From: Phylloscopus collybita
Taxonomy: Eukaryota > Chordata > Aves > Passeriformes > Phylloscopidae
Assembly (NCBI GenBank): GCA_027886175.1
Contig: JAJNNQ010000075.1
Location: 32,518,501-32,582,500, forward strand
Direction: 5' to 3'
Length of the DNA: 64,000 nucleotides
Made by a program: the position numbers and the translations under genes. Below, in pieces: positions 11,875 through 35,675 of the stretch (the first letter of the stretch is position 1; the number at the start of each line of letters is the position of its first letter). The notes under the pieces are model-generated. The model had not been told where the DNA came from. It saw nothing but the letters and a program-made list of their open reading frames with translations, and made no database searches.

Positions 11875-14800
11875 GAGGATATAGGTGTGCTGTTGTTCAA
11901 TTTTCCAACCTGTACGTGCCAGGGATTTTCTCCTTCTAGTCAAGTGAAAACCAGAGGTTTACTTCTAAAGCTTGATGAACACTGGCAAGTAGTGTTGGGG
12001 TCCTTGCATGTGGTCACAGCTATGAGTAAAAAGATGGGGGGTGGGGGGCGCAGTGTTAAATAGTTGTTCACAAACTAGCTTTGAAGTACGTAATTGTTGC
12101 CTGGAAAAAAAAAATCTGGCAATCTGTAACTGTGATTCCCAAAGAGTCACATTGTGATGGCTAATAGGAGTGATGAGTATTAGTGGAGTAGATAATAGTC
12201 TTAAAGGGTGTATACAACTGAGAAGGGTATATATCTTATTCCTGGAAAAGACATAAACAGAGGTACTGCTGTCGTAAAAAGCTGCATTAAAAACACAGCA
12301 GTGTACGCTTGGGGATTTTTTTATTTTTTTTTTTTACAGATACATCACATTTATAAAGAATTGCATCTTTAACTTGTTTTGCTAGATCTGTTCTCACATG
12401 TACATGACCGAATTTCTCTACTGTTCAGTAGGGAAAATGAAGCAGTGGATATAATTGCATAATGACAGATATGAGAGGAACAGAGAATCCCAGCAATCAT
12501 TTCCTGTGAGTTGGCAAGCTTCCAGGATGTCTCAATGGGCCCGCTGATGTAAAGGCAAAATGAAAATAGCTCATTCTGAAGGGTAGTTGTTGGTCGAGGG
12601 TTTTTTTCCATCTCTTGTTTGACTTTGCAGACTAAGGTATTGGAACAATTAGTTGGCAGTGTGGTGTTAGTTTTCTCACAGTAAATTAAGAAGATTAACC
12701 AAATGTGGAAATGTATTTTAGCTATAATCAGCAGATTTGAAAGTGTAATACTTCATCATCCTCTGAGGTTATGTTAATAGTCTTCACATTATTCCTCTCT
12801 ATAGTGTGTAGACTTTTCCAGAGTTACCTTATGTCAGTATTTATTCAAAGACAGCAGAATTATTAGATTTATTTTTGTTAGTTTTGTAACACAGAAATGT
12901 AGAGGATCAGCATGCTAGCTGTTGCGTCACTCCACTTGGCATGTAGTGTTGGCACGGGTAAGAGAACTATTATAACAGCCTTAATCTCTTTCTTTATTAT
13001 TATTGTTATTAATTTTCCTACAGTAAATTGAGTAGGGAAGCATATTTTACACAATTATGGCAGAAGTACACAGCCTGACGGGTGGTAGTCAAGGAGCAAA
13101 GTAATATAAATATTTGCAGAACATTTCTGCCATAAGTTAATGCTTTGCATATGAATCTTTATATAAGGATCCTAAGTTAGTTTAAAGGAATGATTCCAGA
13201 TAACTACGTAGGTCCAGGCATTTTAAGAGCTGTGAATGATGACTGTGGAGCATCTCTGGGAGTTTTTGGCTTGTCGTACAAAAACAGAAAAGAGAAGGAA
13301 GAAAACTTAGCAGGAAGAAGTTAACAAATGCTTTGGGAATGGAAGAGGGAGAAGACATAAGCTTTCCATGTACAAATCTTAGGCTAGACTCACCTAGTCA
13401 TTCATTTTTGATTGCTGTTTATCTTTGGCTTGCTGCATTTCACTGGAGACATGCACTTAGCAAATGATTGCAGCAGCTTTAAGTTGCCCCTGCAAGCACA
13501 AATCTGCTGCTGCTTCGAGCCCCAAAGCAGAGCTGATGGAGGGAATGGAGAAACAAGTCTCAGTTATTCCATGCAACATCTGTTGGTTTAATTGAGCTGC
13601 TGCAGGGGATTCAAACTAAGCTACCAGCTGTGGCACAGGTCTGAGGGACACAAACACATGGATCCATGCAAGCCAGCTGTGTGAAAGAGCAAAAAAGGAC
13701 AGCATGGGCAGTAACTTCTTAAGAAGTAGATTTGCCAGGTTACACATGCTGACACTCCCATTTTCCCTGAAAGTGTTATTTCTAAACGATACCAAGTGCA
13801 TTTTGCTTTCAAGGGATTGATCCAAAAGTGCAGAGCTACATCTCAGCCTGTCTGACTGAAATACAAATCTTCAGTACAAACATGTTATCACTTGTAGTTC
13901 CTCCTGAAGATTTCAAACTGGATACACTGAAGTTGCAAGGTCAACACATTTAGGAGTAAAACACAGCTAGCTGCATAAGCTTTATATGTAAGCCACAGGA
14001 TATTTTGTTCCTTACTTGCCAATTCCGCCTATTTTAAAAGAGAATCCCACAATTTTAATTTTCTGCTTTGGACTTGACTGCTAAACTGATTGTGTCATAA
14101 TAAAATACATCTGCATAAATAACAGTGTTTCTACAGGGACTTTCAGTATTTGTTTCAGATATCACTTTGCCAGAGAAATTAGGGGGAGAATTCTGGTACT
14201 GTATTTCCTATGAAAATTTCACAGAAATGTCAGATACATTTGTGAAAGTTTGAGACGGTGAGCCTGCAAACAATTTTTTTTTTTTTTCCTCCTGGATGGC
14301 CATTTAGCTATAAGTCAGATCCCTTTCACAGAAGCTTTTCTGAGAAGTCCTTGAGGATTTTAGAGTCTATGTGTACATATACATTTGTGTAAATTTTGTT
14401 CTGGTTGGAAGGGCATACTTTTATTTTTTGGGCAGTGTTTTACCATATCCCTGATTATGGTGCATATTGAGCTAACTGCTACTTTAAGTTGCTGACTGTG
14501 TGTGTGCTTACTTCTATCTAATCAGAGGACTGAGCAGTGCCTCAGGTAACTCACAAACAGAATGTTCCACACAGACCAAGCAGGTGAAAACAAATACAAG
14601 GGGTTCTGATGGGAGGGTGGACCACATCAATTAATGATGGGTGGGTAATTGGCTTCTTTGAAGAATTACTCCTAAATAACTCCCCTGCTAAAAGAGCAAT
14701 TGCTAAATCAGTGTTTTTCCTTACCATGTTCAGGGGTGGAAAAATGCAGCCATCACTCATTAGCCCAAAGTCCAAGTCAGCTAGGCAGCATGAAAAAATA

Positions 14801-17337
14801 CCTGGCACTCAAAGCTCACATTTAGCCTCAAAGCTGTGCCCTGCCACTCAAAAGGAACAAAACAGTCCTGCACTGTTTGTGACCTCCCTTTAGCTGTAAC
14901 ATAGTGTCAATCACATTGGGCTTTAATCCTTTCCAAATTATAACATGTATCTCTTGTGCTTTGTTCCCCTCCTGGCTTTTTTTCTTCATTTATTCCTGAA
15001 AAAAGAAGACACTAAGTCTCTCTTATTATATTCAGTATTTTGTCTGAAATTTGCAGTGCTTGTGACATTTTCTTATTTTTTCTTGCTTTCTTGACATTGT
15101 TTCTGCACCTTTCCCCTACCAGTTTTTAGTCTCAGATTTATTTTCTGGGCTTTTCTTATCAAAATAATTCTTTCTTTTGATGCCACAATTACTATTTCTA
15201 ATGTATCACTGCAGTTCTCCCTTTCTACCTACCAAGCAGGTGGTTAGACAGAAGGGAAGAATGTCTGTCATGGTACAAGGCTTGTGATGGTCCCAAGATC
15301 TTGCACTGTGAATTAAAGTTCCAAGTCCCCAGGTTCTCTCTAACTCTGGTATCTAAGATGTAGTGGTCTCACTCTTCCTGCTTCTACCTTTTCCCTGAGA
15401 GAGTTGAATTTGGAAATCTTTTGAGTTATTCCTTCTTCTACTCCTCCTTTGAGAAGATGAGCTTCTACTCCTTCCTTGAGTTTTGTGGTTACCAAGAAAA
15501 TAGTTTATTTTTCACAGATTTCCATTGTGAGTCTTCTTATCTAGTAGCTTATAGCAGTTGTCATTCACGATTTCTAACCTGGGGAAGGAAAAATCACTGA
15601 GCAGTAGGAGAGTAACTAAAATGGGAAACTAATGAATTCAGGAGGGTGTTGCTCCTTTAGCAAGAATTCATATTTGAATTGTTAACGTGGTATGCATTTG
15701 GATGGGCATTTGCTCTAGGTTTTAAACAGAAAAATAGGAAAAAATATGTGAATTTGATAACTTCCTTAAGAACCTTGTGGCTCTTTTTTCAGCCAAGTTG
15801 ATTTTCAAAGCCTGGCAACATATGCTCACATTTGCAGTTTCAGCTGTGTCTGTATATCTAATACATTTTGTCTGCCTGAGGAGGAAATTCACTTTATTCT
15901 GGTTAAATATGAGCAAATGCAGTATTGTCTCTCCTGTGCTGGTTGTCACTCCTACCTCTCTCATTAGCACAAGCTACCTATGCATAAGATACAGAAGAGT
16001 AAGCTTTACAGTAGGAATATGTTGTACAAGTGCAAAAGACCATACCTTGTTCTTCAAAACATTTCAAGCTTCTCAGGCATTTTTTGTAAACCAATGTTTT
16101 TAAAAACCTAGAATCCACAAGCCACCATGTGAGGCCACATAGGCTTCTTCAGCTTTTTTCTTATCTGAGGTTGTTGACCTCAGGAGAGGAGGAGAAGGTT
16201 ACAGGGTCAAAGTCTTTTCCTCCTTGGAGCTTGCTGCTTGCTGGGAGAGGGTTGGCTGGAAAATAGATGTTTTAGAAAAAGGGTTGAGGGTCATGATTTT
16301 AATTCTGTTAGGGAACAGCTGGTTTGAGTTTCTTTCCACTTCTATCTTCCCTCCCTTCCTCACAAATCCATGGAGAGAGAAAAATTTGTTCAGAGGAAAG
16401 CAACACAAAAATAAAGGATTGCAGCATTTTCGTCTTTAAAATATGTCATATTTGTTATAGGACTTCACATTAGGGGAAAGAAAAGGAAATTATTAAAATA
16501 ATTTAAATCTTTTATTGTTACAAGCATTGAATTGATATTGATCTAGAGTGTCAGAGGTTTATTTGTTTTCCTGCCAACAGTTAAAATGTTAATAGCAATG
16601 TTTTAATGGGACTTTTTGTGGATAAACAATATGCATTGCAATTTTTAATTTAGTGCTGGACAAAGCTAATTTTTAATGTATTGTGTTAGTTTGCAGACAA
16701 GCTGCTGAAGAAAGATGGTTTGATTTGCGTATTTCTGTTCAGATTTTCTTCATCTTGGCATGCTGCTTTCATGCACTAAGACCAAAGAGGGAGAAGGAAA
16801 CTCACAACTCTCAAATGAATGGCAAACTAGGAACAGATTTTTCATCTGCAGTCCTCTGAAACACTGGCCTCAGGCTGTGTTGGTGTGTGGCTCAACAGCA
16901 ATCAGAGGTCATAATTTCATTGGCGGTTAGCATCAGGTTTAATTTTTCTAATATGTTACATTTACCAAAATGTCTGGTTTCAGTTACACTTATGCACTGA
17001 CTGAGCATTTTGAGCAGCATGATGTTTTAAGGTACCTGAAAGGCTACAAGAACGTTTATGGAACACATATGCTAATTGTTTTTAACCACTTTCCTTTCTA
17101 AACACAAAAACGTGTTTTTGGAAAGCCATTTAACAGCAGTAGCTAATGACGGTGTGCATTTATTCTAAGAAATGAACACAAGGAATAGGTAAAATAGTTG
17201 TTTTAACAAGACTGCCATCTACTGATTTCCGCAATTAAAAATATCCCCGATGACTAGACTGTTCGTAGATCTTTTTAAAGCTTTGTTTTCAAGATCTGCA
17301 AAAACAAGAAAATTATAAAACCTTTCTGTCACCTTAG

Positions 17338-28235
<10,898 letters not shown>

Positions 28236-28525
28236 CAGCTTAGCAGCACTTTCAAACCTCAGAGCCTCCTTCTGCCCGTGGATGAGATGCCTGTATCTTG
28301 TGTCAGCATTGGACTACAGAACTTTGTGATTTCAACATGTTGACGTACAGCTGCAATTGGTCTTAACCCTTGCCCTTTCAGTAAACGGAGGAGCATGTCT
28401 TTTTCTTCAGAACAGCTGTTGGCTCCGGTACTGCGAGTCCAACGAAAATAAGCCATGCGAGTGTTTGAACAACTCATCTTCACCATATTTGCTACCAAAA
28501 AGAAATAGAGAAGGAAAAATAAAAC

Positions 28526-28537
28526 AGGAAAAAAAAG

Positions 28538-28568
<31 letters not shown>

Positions 28569-28577
28569 GAAAGGAAA
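28526..28577 (+). repeat. All-purine A/G tract in the 3'UTR
   Basis: Fifty-two bases with only A and G: a long A run, then AAAAG units. It follows an AATAAA at 28518. Such tracts cause internal oligo-dT priming, so cDNA ends mapped here would need care. Confidence 0.95.
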
Positions 28578-30377
28578 TAAGAGGTTCATACCTGTGAAGA
28601 AAAGAAAAAGGACCTGCAAATGCTTTGTAGTTTTTAGCCTCTTCAATGTGACACACACCATTTCTTCAACACAGCAAACTTGATTGCACAATGAAGACTG
28701 AGATTTTACAAAATACCAGTGGAGTAATTTTCTTATAAAGAAGGTTTACGTTTTGGTTTCTCATACCCAGGGTACTCTGTACATCTTTACTTATTTATGA
28801 ACAGACTATATTTTGACATCATATAACTGAGAATATGTATAATAGGATGAAAGGCTATTATAAGCCTTTGCCTTATGGTACAGCAACTACTTTTGGTTTT
28901 AGCACATTACAGAGTAGTTTAAAATATGTCTAATTTAAACTTATAGGTACATCACTGAGACAATCATGTACAGGAAGAATTTTTTGTGTAAATTTGTAAT
29001 AATGAATGATTCTTTTACATATTGTTAAGGTAAATGCTATTGAAAGATAGTAATGCCTTGTTAGTGAAGAATGAGGCCACGTGTGCACAAACTTGTGCAG
29101 TGCCTTATCAATGTGTTGGATATAAATATGTAGATAATGGATTTTTTTAGATAAATTTGTCAAGACCAAAAGCATGGATGTCAAGTGTCAATAGGAATTG
29201 GGTTTTGTTCTCAGCTGTTTCTCTGCCATTTTCTTGTCTCACCCACTCTGATTATGAAAAGATTGATTTTGTGTGTCCCCCCCAGTCGAAGCAAATACAG
29301 ATAAAACCCAAATGAAGAGGAGGCCTTTATTGTCTTTTTGTTTCCTCTTTTAAAGTTAACATATTAACCATTTTTTAGAGTATTAAAAAAAACTAATTAG
29401 GAGAGTCATTCCATAAAGAGATAGCAAAAGAACACAAATATATTTTAAGAAGTAACTTAAACTGGAACCTTGGTACTGAATAGCTTTTGTCTGAACCAAA
29501 AATGAAGGAAACTATCATCACTAATATTTTTAGAAATTAGAAGTGAGAATATTTTGGAGAAATTAAACAAGAATGCTCATATACATTTAAGATTTTTTAA
29601 TCCTCTTCCACCAGGAGTCAGATTTTCCTAAGATATAACATCCATTGCCGGCAATGGAAATGCTGAAATGGTTATCACCAAGGAGTTAAACTTTGCTTTT
29701 GTCTGTACTAACTTAAAGGACAAACCTAGACTGTGTCTGTCTGTGACTTGTGACTTTTCTGATCTTGAAGGCTGTGAGCTACTTGGTTAAATAAACTGTT
29801 AGTCTGACTTTTTGGCTTGAATTGTACCAATTCCCTTTGCCCAGTTATCTTATTAAAAAGAAGCCTCACCTTTGTTGGTTAATTTACTGGTTTTTCTTCT
29901 TTCATTTTCTTTAAAAAAACACCAGCCTCAAAACAGCTACCTGCAAAGCTACAAAGCTCCAATGTAGCTACAAGTCAAAACCCTTCTCTATTGGAGGAAT
30001 CACAATGCTGCTAGAATAAAATATTTGTGGCTTGCTTTAGTACCAACAGAGAGGTTTTTATCTTACCAAGACTTGCACGTGTGCTTTACTTGACCCAGTA
30101 TAAGTGCTGCAACTTGTGCAGTACTCACATACATACATAAAGCACATTGTGGATAGTTTTTAGAATTGAGACTATAATTAGCTTTTTTTTTCCTCAAGCA
30201 AAGTAGACAGTGATGGGGGGGATTGGTTGTCTTTTTTTTTTCCTTTGGCTCTTTTCAATTTTTAGTCACTCGTGGACTGAAAAAAATTACAAAGTTTATC
30301 TGGGCCTTATTGTACAAAAAGTGTGTTGTGTCCACAATTGTGTACAGAATTTTTCTTCATTAATTTTGTTTTAAATT

Positions 30378-30383
30378 AATAAA
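30378..30383 (+). terminator. EYA1: Likely distal poly(A) signal of EYA1
   Basis: Canonical AATAAA, about 2.1 kb after the stop codon, is followed within 15-60 bases by AT-rich and then TG-rich sequence (TTGTATGCAAGTCTGTGATG), as expected of a downstream cleavage-factor element. I prefer it to the upstream hexamers because EYA1 mRNAs are known to have long 3'UTRs. Confidence 0.65.
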
Positions 30384-30403
30384 ATTGATTTGTGAACATA
30401 TTA

Positions 30404-33400
30404 AACAATTGCCTTGTATGCAAGTCTGTGATGTTTCTGCCCTCTGGGTTGGGAGTGAGGTGACATCTCTCATCTCTTTGCAGTCCCAAGACACAGAAGT
30501 TGTTCACCTTCTGGTGCCTAGCTGAGATGGTAAATTGGTTAAAGAATACTTGCATCTAGTTTACAGAAGGCTCAGTTAGATGAACAGCAGTTGTTTTGCT
30601 TAGCAGCAGCAGCTAGAGACAGTCAGTGCAGAATAAGGCCGTGGTGTCCTGGAAAAGTGTCTCTAAGTGACTCCCACCAGATGCCTGAACTTCATGGTGC
30701 CTCTGTCATCCAGAGCAATCCATGTGCTGAATGGGTGAGTCTGCCATTCACACATCTCACTGAGGGCTACAAGTCCTATCTTCTGAGGTTTTACGGGCCT
30801 GAACTTCTGGGAATTCAGGACTGGCATTTAACTTTCCCAAGCATGGATCAGGGCTGCTCTTTAAATTGGGAAGAGTGGCAGTGACCACCATTTTATAGCA
30901 GGTGCTTTGTTGTACACACATGGTCTGGTGAAGATTGCTCTTTGCTCCTCTGCCCATCAGTGAGAGCCTTGACTGCCAGCGGGTTATTCCTTACTCTCAC
31001 TTTCTGGTCTAGTGAGACCTAAAAAATGGAAGCAAAACCAAGACCTTCAAGGACCTGCTTCTACATACTTGGCACTGCCATGGAAGTTGCATGCTCAGAG
31101 TTGAACTGTATGTTTTCAGCACAGCATCAATGATGCTGGAAATTAGTCTGATGAGGTAAGCACTTAAATGCCCCCTGAAGTCAGTATCTTTCTTTCTGAA
31201 CAACTAAATATTCAGAAAAATAACTAATTTTTTAAGGAGCACATTATGGGAACCCTTCTTAAATCAAAATCTTGTAAGAAAGCAAGGAGTTCTATAGAGT
31301 GAAGAAGATCATATACTCTATAGAGTAGGCAGCTCATAAACTTGGGGTCCACTTCTTGAAACATGTCAGTACTACTTTAAGTTTCCATTTCTTAGATGCT
31401 CATTGATAAAAACGTTCAGCTGTAACAGGTTTTGTTCTAAGGATAACACACATGTAACTTTGAGGTAGTATTGAGAAAGTGAAATTAAAAATAGTAATTA
31501 TTATTTATGTCTTTCATGACTGGAATGCATGCTCAGTGAGCAAAAATGCTTGCAATGCAAGCCAATAAAATATTGTTAGAAATTCTTTTTCGCCTTTTAC
31601 TTCGGTTTTTTGCTTCTCTCAGTGTTGAATTCTGCCCTGCAACATGAGTAGAGTGTGGATATCAAGAGACACATTTCTTTGTGTCATATGCCAAGGGAGA
31701 GGCGCAGGCCTGTCCCAATCTTCCTGTTCTTTGTCAGTGGCAAGGCTGCACAGCTGTCACTTTTGCCATTCTCTTTTTAGCCAGGGACTGGCTCTACCAA
31801 AACTGTCCAGCTGTCTTGTGCAGGCAAAGAGCTAGAAAAAAATGGGAAAATACAGGGGAAAAGAGTCATCTCTCAGGTTGGAAAAAAACATAGGAGGTGC
31901 AAGGGTTACAAAGCTTCAACTGCAAAGAGGATCTGCAAGTAACCAGGGTCACTGAGTAGAGCCTGTTAACTGTGTGAATTCCTCTGTACTATACATGTGC
32001 ATATATACACACACATACATACACATACATATAAGTATATAGCTTGATACACAAATACAGATAGTCATATTTCTTGCCAAGCTTTGTTATGACAGCAAAA
32101 TTTAAATGGTGTATCATTGAACCTGTTGCCTAAGTGACTTTATGCAAATGGTTTGCAATAGAAAATGTTCCTTACTCTCGTTCTCCAGCTATGAAAGATA
32201 AATAAAGTTTTTACATTTGACTACTCAAATCGTCCATCTTTGTAACTGTCAGCATTTCAGTGTGTGAGTGTAAATAAACTTTCACCAGTTCTGATACACC
32301 AGGAAAATTTTTTGATTGTTTTTTACTAATTGCCATTTCTGGTTTTTAAGTGGCTGTTTGTTCCTGCTAATGGTAACAGAATAACAGCAGAAAAAAAAAC
32401 AAAATATTTGGACTTATCTAAAGCCAAATGCAGATATGCCAGCTCTCATGGAAGCCACATGACTTTGCCAGCTAACATGGATGTCAGACGTAGGTACAAG
32501 TATGCTATTAGCTTCACCAGCACTGGCAGTGTTTTGGCTGGGAAGAGGTATTTGTGGCTTCCTCACTTAGAAATGTTTTGCATGGACTGCTCTTTATTGC
32601 TTCCTGAAGGGGTGGCCTTTGACACTGTGCTATTTCCAGTCTTATGCACAGGTGCATTGTTTTCTAAAGTGGGAGTTGAACCATTTGTGAAAGAAGGCCC
32701 AGTCTGCTTCATTTTATTAATGGCCAAGTCATGTCAAATTTGACATGGAAGTGAAGTGAGATCTAGATATCACGTTATATTTAATAGCTGAGACTGCAGT
32801 GATAGACAGTATAAAGCAGAGGAGGTAAAAAGTAGAAATAAAAAGACAAAATGTAAATTGATTTGAAAAATGTAGGAAAATAAATCTTGGAGGAAATAAT
32901 GCAAAGCAAGTAGTGAAGAAGAATGCTGAGTTGTCCAGAATGGAGAAAATTATGTTTAGGTAGGCAAATTAATTTCTTGTCTCTGCCACAGAATAACCCA
33001 AGAGTTGTTAGGACTCAGGCTCAGCAAAGCTAAGTGTCACTGTGGCTGGCCACCTGCAGGACACCCAGGGCTTCAGCTGGTCATGCATGCTCTCCATGGA
33101 GAGAACTGAGAGCCCCAGTGAGGAGCTGCTGAAGCCAGCTGCTGACACTAGAACTATGCACAAAATTTTGTCCTTGCCAGGAGCTTGGGCACCACATCTT
33201 GTCCCCTAACTGATGGCTGGAACCCTTTCCCGTGCCGGACAGGAGGCTGCCCATGCTGAGGAACATGGCAGGAGCTGTCCGTGTCCTGTGCAGCACCCAC
33301 TGTTCACCCTCTCTGCAGAAGCTTAGTCACTAGTGACCGCTTGCACAGGATGCAGGTGACTTTAAACCAAGGTTGTTTTCAACCCTGTCCAGAGCTATGT

Positions 33401-33698
33401 GGGAGGCTGCCTGCTGTTAATGCTCTCGGGGAGCTGGAGTAGTTCCATGGGAGCAGAAGAAAAGAGAAGTGCAAATGTGCAGGCTCTCAGTGAAGCACAC
33501 AAGGATGATGTTTGCAGAGCAAAAACACTTTGCCTCTCTGTAGCTGCTTAATGCAAAGTACAGAAAGTCATGGGAAGTGGCACATAAATCAGGGCTCCTG
33601 TCCCTGAGGCATGTGCTCACACCACCAAGTTCAGTGATGCCCTTAGCTCTCCTCAGAAAAATCCACTGGGTGGACTGAATACCTGCTTTCCTTCCTCT
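30404..33698. other. Intergenic, no gene seen
   Basis: AT-rich single-copy DNA past the EYA1 poly(A) signal. ORFs up to 137 codons (32330-32743) show no domain and no splice-supported structure. It holds only the (AC/AT)n repeat near 32.0 kb. Confidence 0.7.
31991..32043. repeat. (AC/AT)n imperfect microsatellite
   Basis: Alternating ATAC, ACAC and ACAT units in intergenic DNA about 1.6 kb past the EYA1 poly(A) signal. Confidence 0.85.
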
Positions 33699-34270
33699 TG
33701 TGGTTTCAGTCCAGCAGGTCACTGAGCCCCATGCAACCACTCACTCACTCACTCCCCTCACATTTGGATGGGGGAGATAATTGGAAGAGGGAAAGTGAGG
33801 AAACTCACCAGTTGAGTTAAAGGCAGTTTAATAGGTAAAGTCAAACCTGTGTACACAAGCAAAGTAGAACAAGGACTTCAGTCACAATTTCATGAACAGG
33901 CAGGTATTCAGCCATCCCCAGGAAAGAAGGGCTCCATCACACATAATGGTGACTTGAGAAAACACCATCACTCCAAATATCCCCCCTCTTCCTTCTTCAT
34001 TCCCCATCTTTATATGCTGAGCATGATGCCATGTAGTACTAAATACCCCTTTGGTCAGTTGGGGTCAGCTGTCCCAGCAGTGTCCCCTCGCTGGTGGAGT
34101 GGGGTGGAGTGAGGCACAGAAAAGGCCTTGACTCTGTGCAAGCCCTGCTGAGCAGTAACTAAAACATCCCTGAATTCCCAACACTGTTTTTCAGCCTAAA
34201 TCCAAAACACAGTCTCATACAAGCTACTGTGAAGAAAATTAACTCTATCCCAGCCAAAACCAGCAAAACA
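33699..34270. mobile_element. Solo LTR, avian ERV-type (about 570 bp)
   Basis: The segment begins TGTGGTTTCAGTCCAGCAGG and ends near AACTCTATCCCAGCCAAAAC followed by CAGCAAAACA. Internal blocks match an avian LTR family I recognise: GGCAGTTTAATAGGTAAAG, TATTCAGCCATCCCCAGGAA, CTTTATATGCTGAGCATGA, AAAGGCCTTGACTCTGTG. It has TG...CA ends. Flanking pentamers CCTCT (33694) and TCTCT (34271) agree at four of five positions, so a decayed 5-bp target duplication is plausible but not secure. No internal retroviral genes adjoin it. Short ORFs here are non-coding. Confidence 0.82.
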
Positions 34271-34695
34271 TCTCTCCAGAGTAAACAAGTGCAGTTCTCA
34301 GTACCAAGACAAGCAACTGAATAGAAACAAAACCATTACATTCCCCTTTACCTCAAGAAATGCTATAATTCCAGAAGGGATTATTAACTTTGCATTAAAT
34401 TCATGTTCCAGCTCCTAAATCTATCTGTGCAGTCATTATTTATATGTGACTCACTTAAAATTCAGTAGAGCATCTGTATCATAGATATCAGAGGTCTACT
34501 TACATGCCATTTGGTATTTGCCACTAATCTGGGGTCACAGGAAGTCAGCCCAGTAATATTTCCACTACACAGCAGGTAAATCCTCTCAGACTGTTCCTGA
34601 TACCTTCTTATAAAATGAGAGTTTGAAAATCAATTTAAACTATACAAATTTATATCTAGTAAGACCCTTCCTGGAGCCCTTTTGTTTTAAGGCAG

Positions 34696-34758
34696 AAAGT
34701 TTTTTAAAAAAACTTTGGAAAAGTTGGAAAAAACAACCAGAGTTGGAAAAAAACAACC
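34696..34758. repeat. Palindrome plus 19-bp tandem duplication
   Basis: AAAGTTTTTT (34696-34705) and AAAAAACTTT (34707-34716) form a perfect dyad with a 1-nt centre. Next, AGTTGGAAAAAACAACC is followed by a near-identical copy (34722-34740 and 34741-34758). Confidence 0.85.
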
Positions 34759-35651
34759 CTAAACTACATATTTTGTTCTGTAGAAGACAAGGAAAGCTCA
34801 GCAAAATAAAATTAGGAAGGTTGCAATATCCCTTTTAAATGACAGTTACAGGAGGGGAAAGGTCAGTTCTTGTGAATATTAGCATTCTTTTTGATATTTC
34901 TGTAGTCCAGCTGAAATCCACCTTTCTGTAGTCTTTTTGTCCAGAATTTCTCAAATACTTGCTCTTATGCCACCTGATTGCTCTTTGCATTGCTCCAGTA
35001 TCTGTGGGAACCAGCAGATCTGAAGAGTCTGCTGATTGTCTTTGGGCATTTCCCTGCAGAAAAACCAAACCATGTGATGGGTGTGCTAAGAAGGTAACAG
35101 AGCCCATGTTAGTACCTCTGGGGAGGGAAGGTGCCCTTGTTCCTTTTGGCTGTTATTGCTTAACGCAGGCAACAGGTGTGTGTTACATGACAGTTGAGAA
35201 ATTCAGTTTCTGAACAATTTTTTGTGAATTTCTTTCTTACAGATAAGCAGAATTAGAATTCTTTGAAGTCAAAGATTACATTTCCATCTAAACCTGAACG
35301 GAAGCTGTCTATTAAAAATTCTAGGCACTGGGTTGTGCATTGTTTTCAATTAAAGTTACGGGCAATGGTGCAGATCTGTAACTGTAGCAGACCCCTAAAG
35401 TTTACTGGCCTTTTTGCTTAATATTTGCTCTTTTTTTTTTCCACAAGGAATAGGAGCAAGACAAACCTGATGAGTGCTATGGCAGCCTGAAGCCAGAGCA
35501 CTGGAGACTTTTATTTAGTTCTTGAATCATGTTTTGCTTGGAAATGTGGTTTGGTGTTTATCCTCCTTCCTGCTGATCAGTCCAAGTCCTGAGCTGGGAC
35601 ACTGGGTGATGAGAGAAGATACTGATCTCATGCTTCTCTTTTTTTCCTTGC

Positions 35652-35675
35652 TTTTTTTTTTTTTTTTTTTTTTTT
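35652..35675. repeat. Poly-T run (24 nt)
   Basis: Twenty-four uninterrupted T on the + strand in intergenic DNA. It could be the reversed poly-A of an old retrocopy, but the flank carries no recognisable gene. Confidence 0.95.

Larger units (their letters stand above)
1..17337 (+). other. EYA1: EYA1 intron (3' portion), no supported exon
   Basis: I read this stretch for the missing Eya-domain exon(s), which should encode WDLDET, SYANRYGRDP and HLFFNDLE, and found none. It is therefore treated as the 3' part of one intron longer than 17.3 kb. It is AT-rich and mostly single-copy. It contains a CR1 fragment near 2.24-3.08 kb, G/T-rich and A/C-rich low-complexity tracts near 1.85 and 8.6 kb, an (AC)n run at 11.86 kb and several T or A runs. 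The short ORFs here lack family motifs. An unrecognised alternative exon or a small RNA cannot be excluded. Confidence 0.75.
28236..30403 (+). other. EYA1: EYA1 3' untranslated region
   Basis: The region from the stop codon to just past the AATAAA at 30378 is taken as the 3'UTR. The 3' end is inferred from that signal and the GT/T-rich stretch that follows it (around 30410-30440). It holds a 52-nt all-purine tract (28526-28577) and earlier AATAAA hexamers at 28518, 29790 and 30015 that could give shorter transcripts. It is AT-rich overall. The exact cleavage site is not determined. Confidence 0.75.

Noticed and set aside
28518..28523. First AATAAA after the stop as the main poly(A) site
   Set aside because: It is followed by an A/G tract rather than a GT-rich element. 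The signal at 30378 has a better downstream context, though a minor short form is possible.
32330..32743. 137-codon open frame on the + strand
   Set aside because: No family motif, ordinary composition and no upstream promoter or splice evidence.
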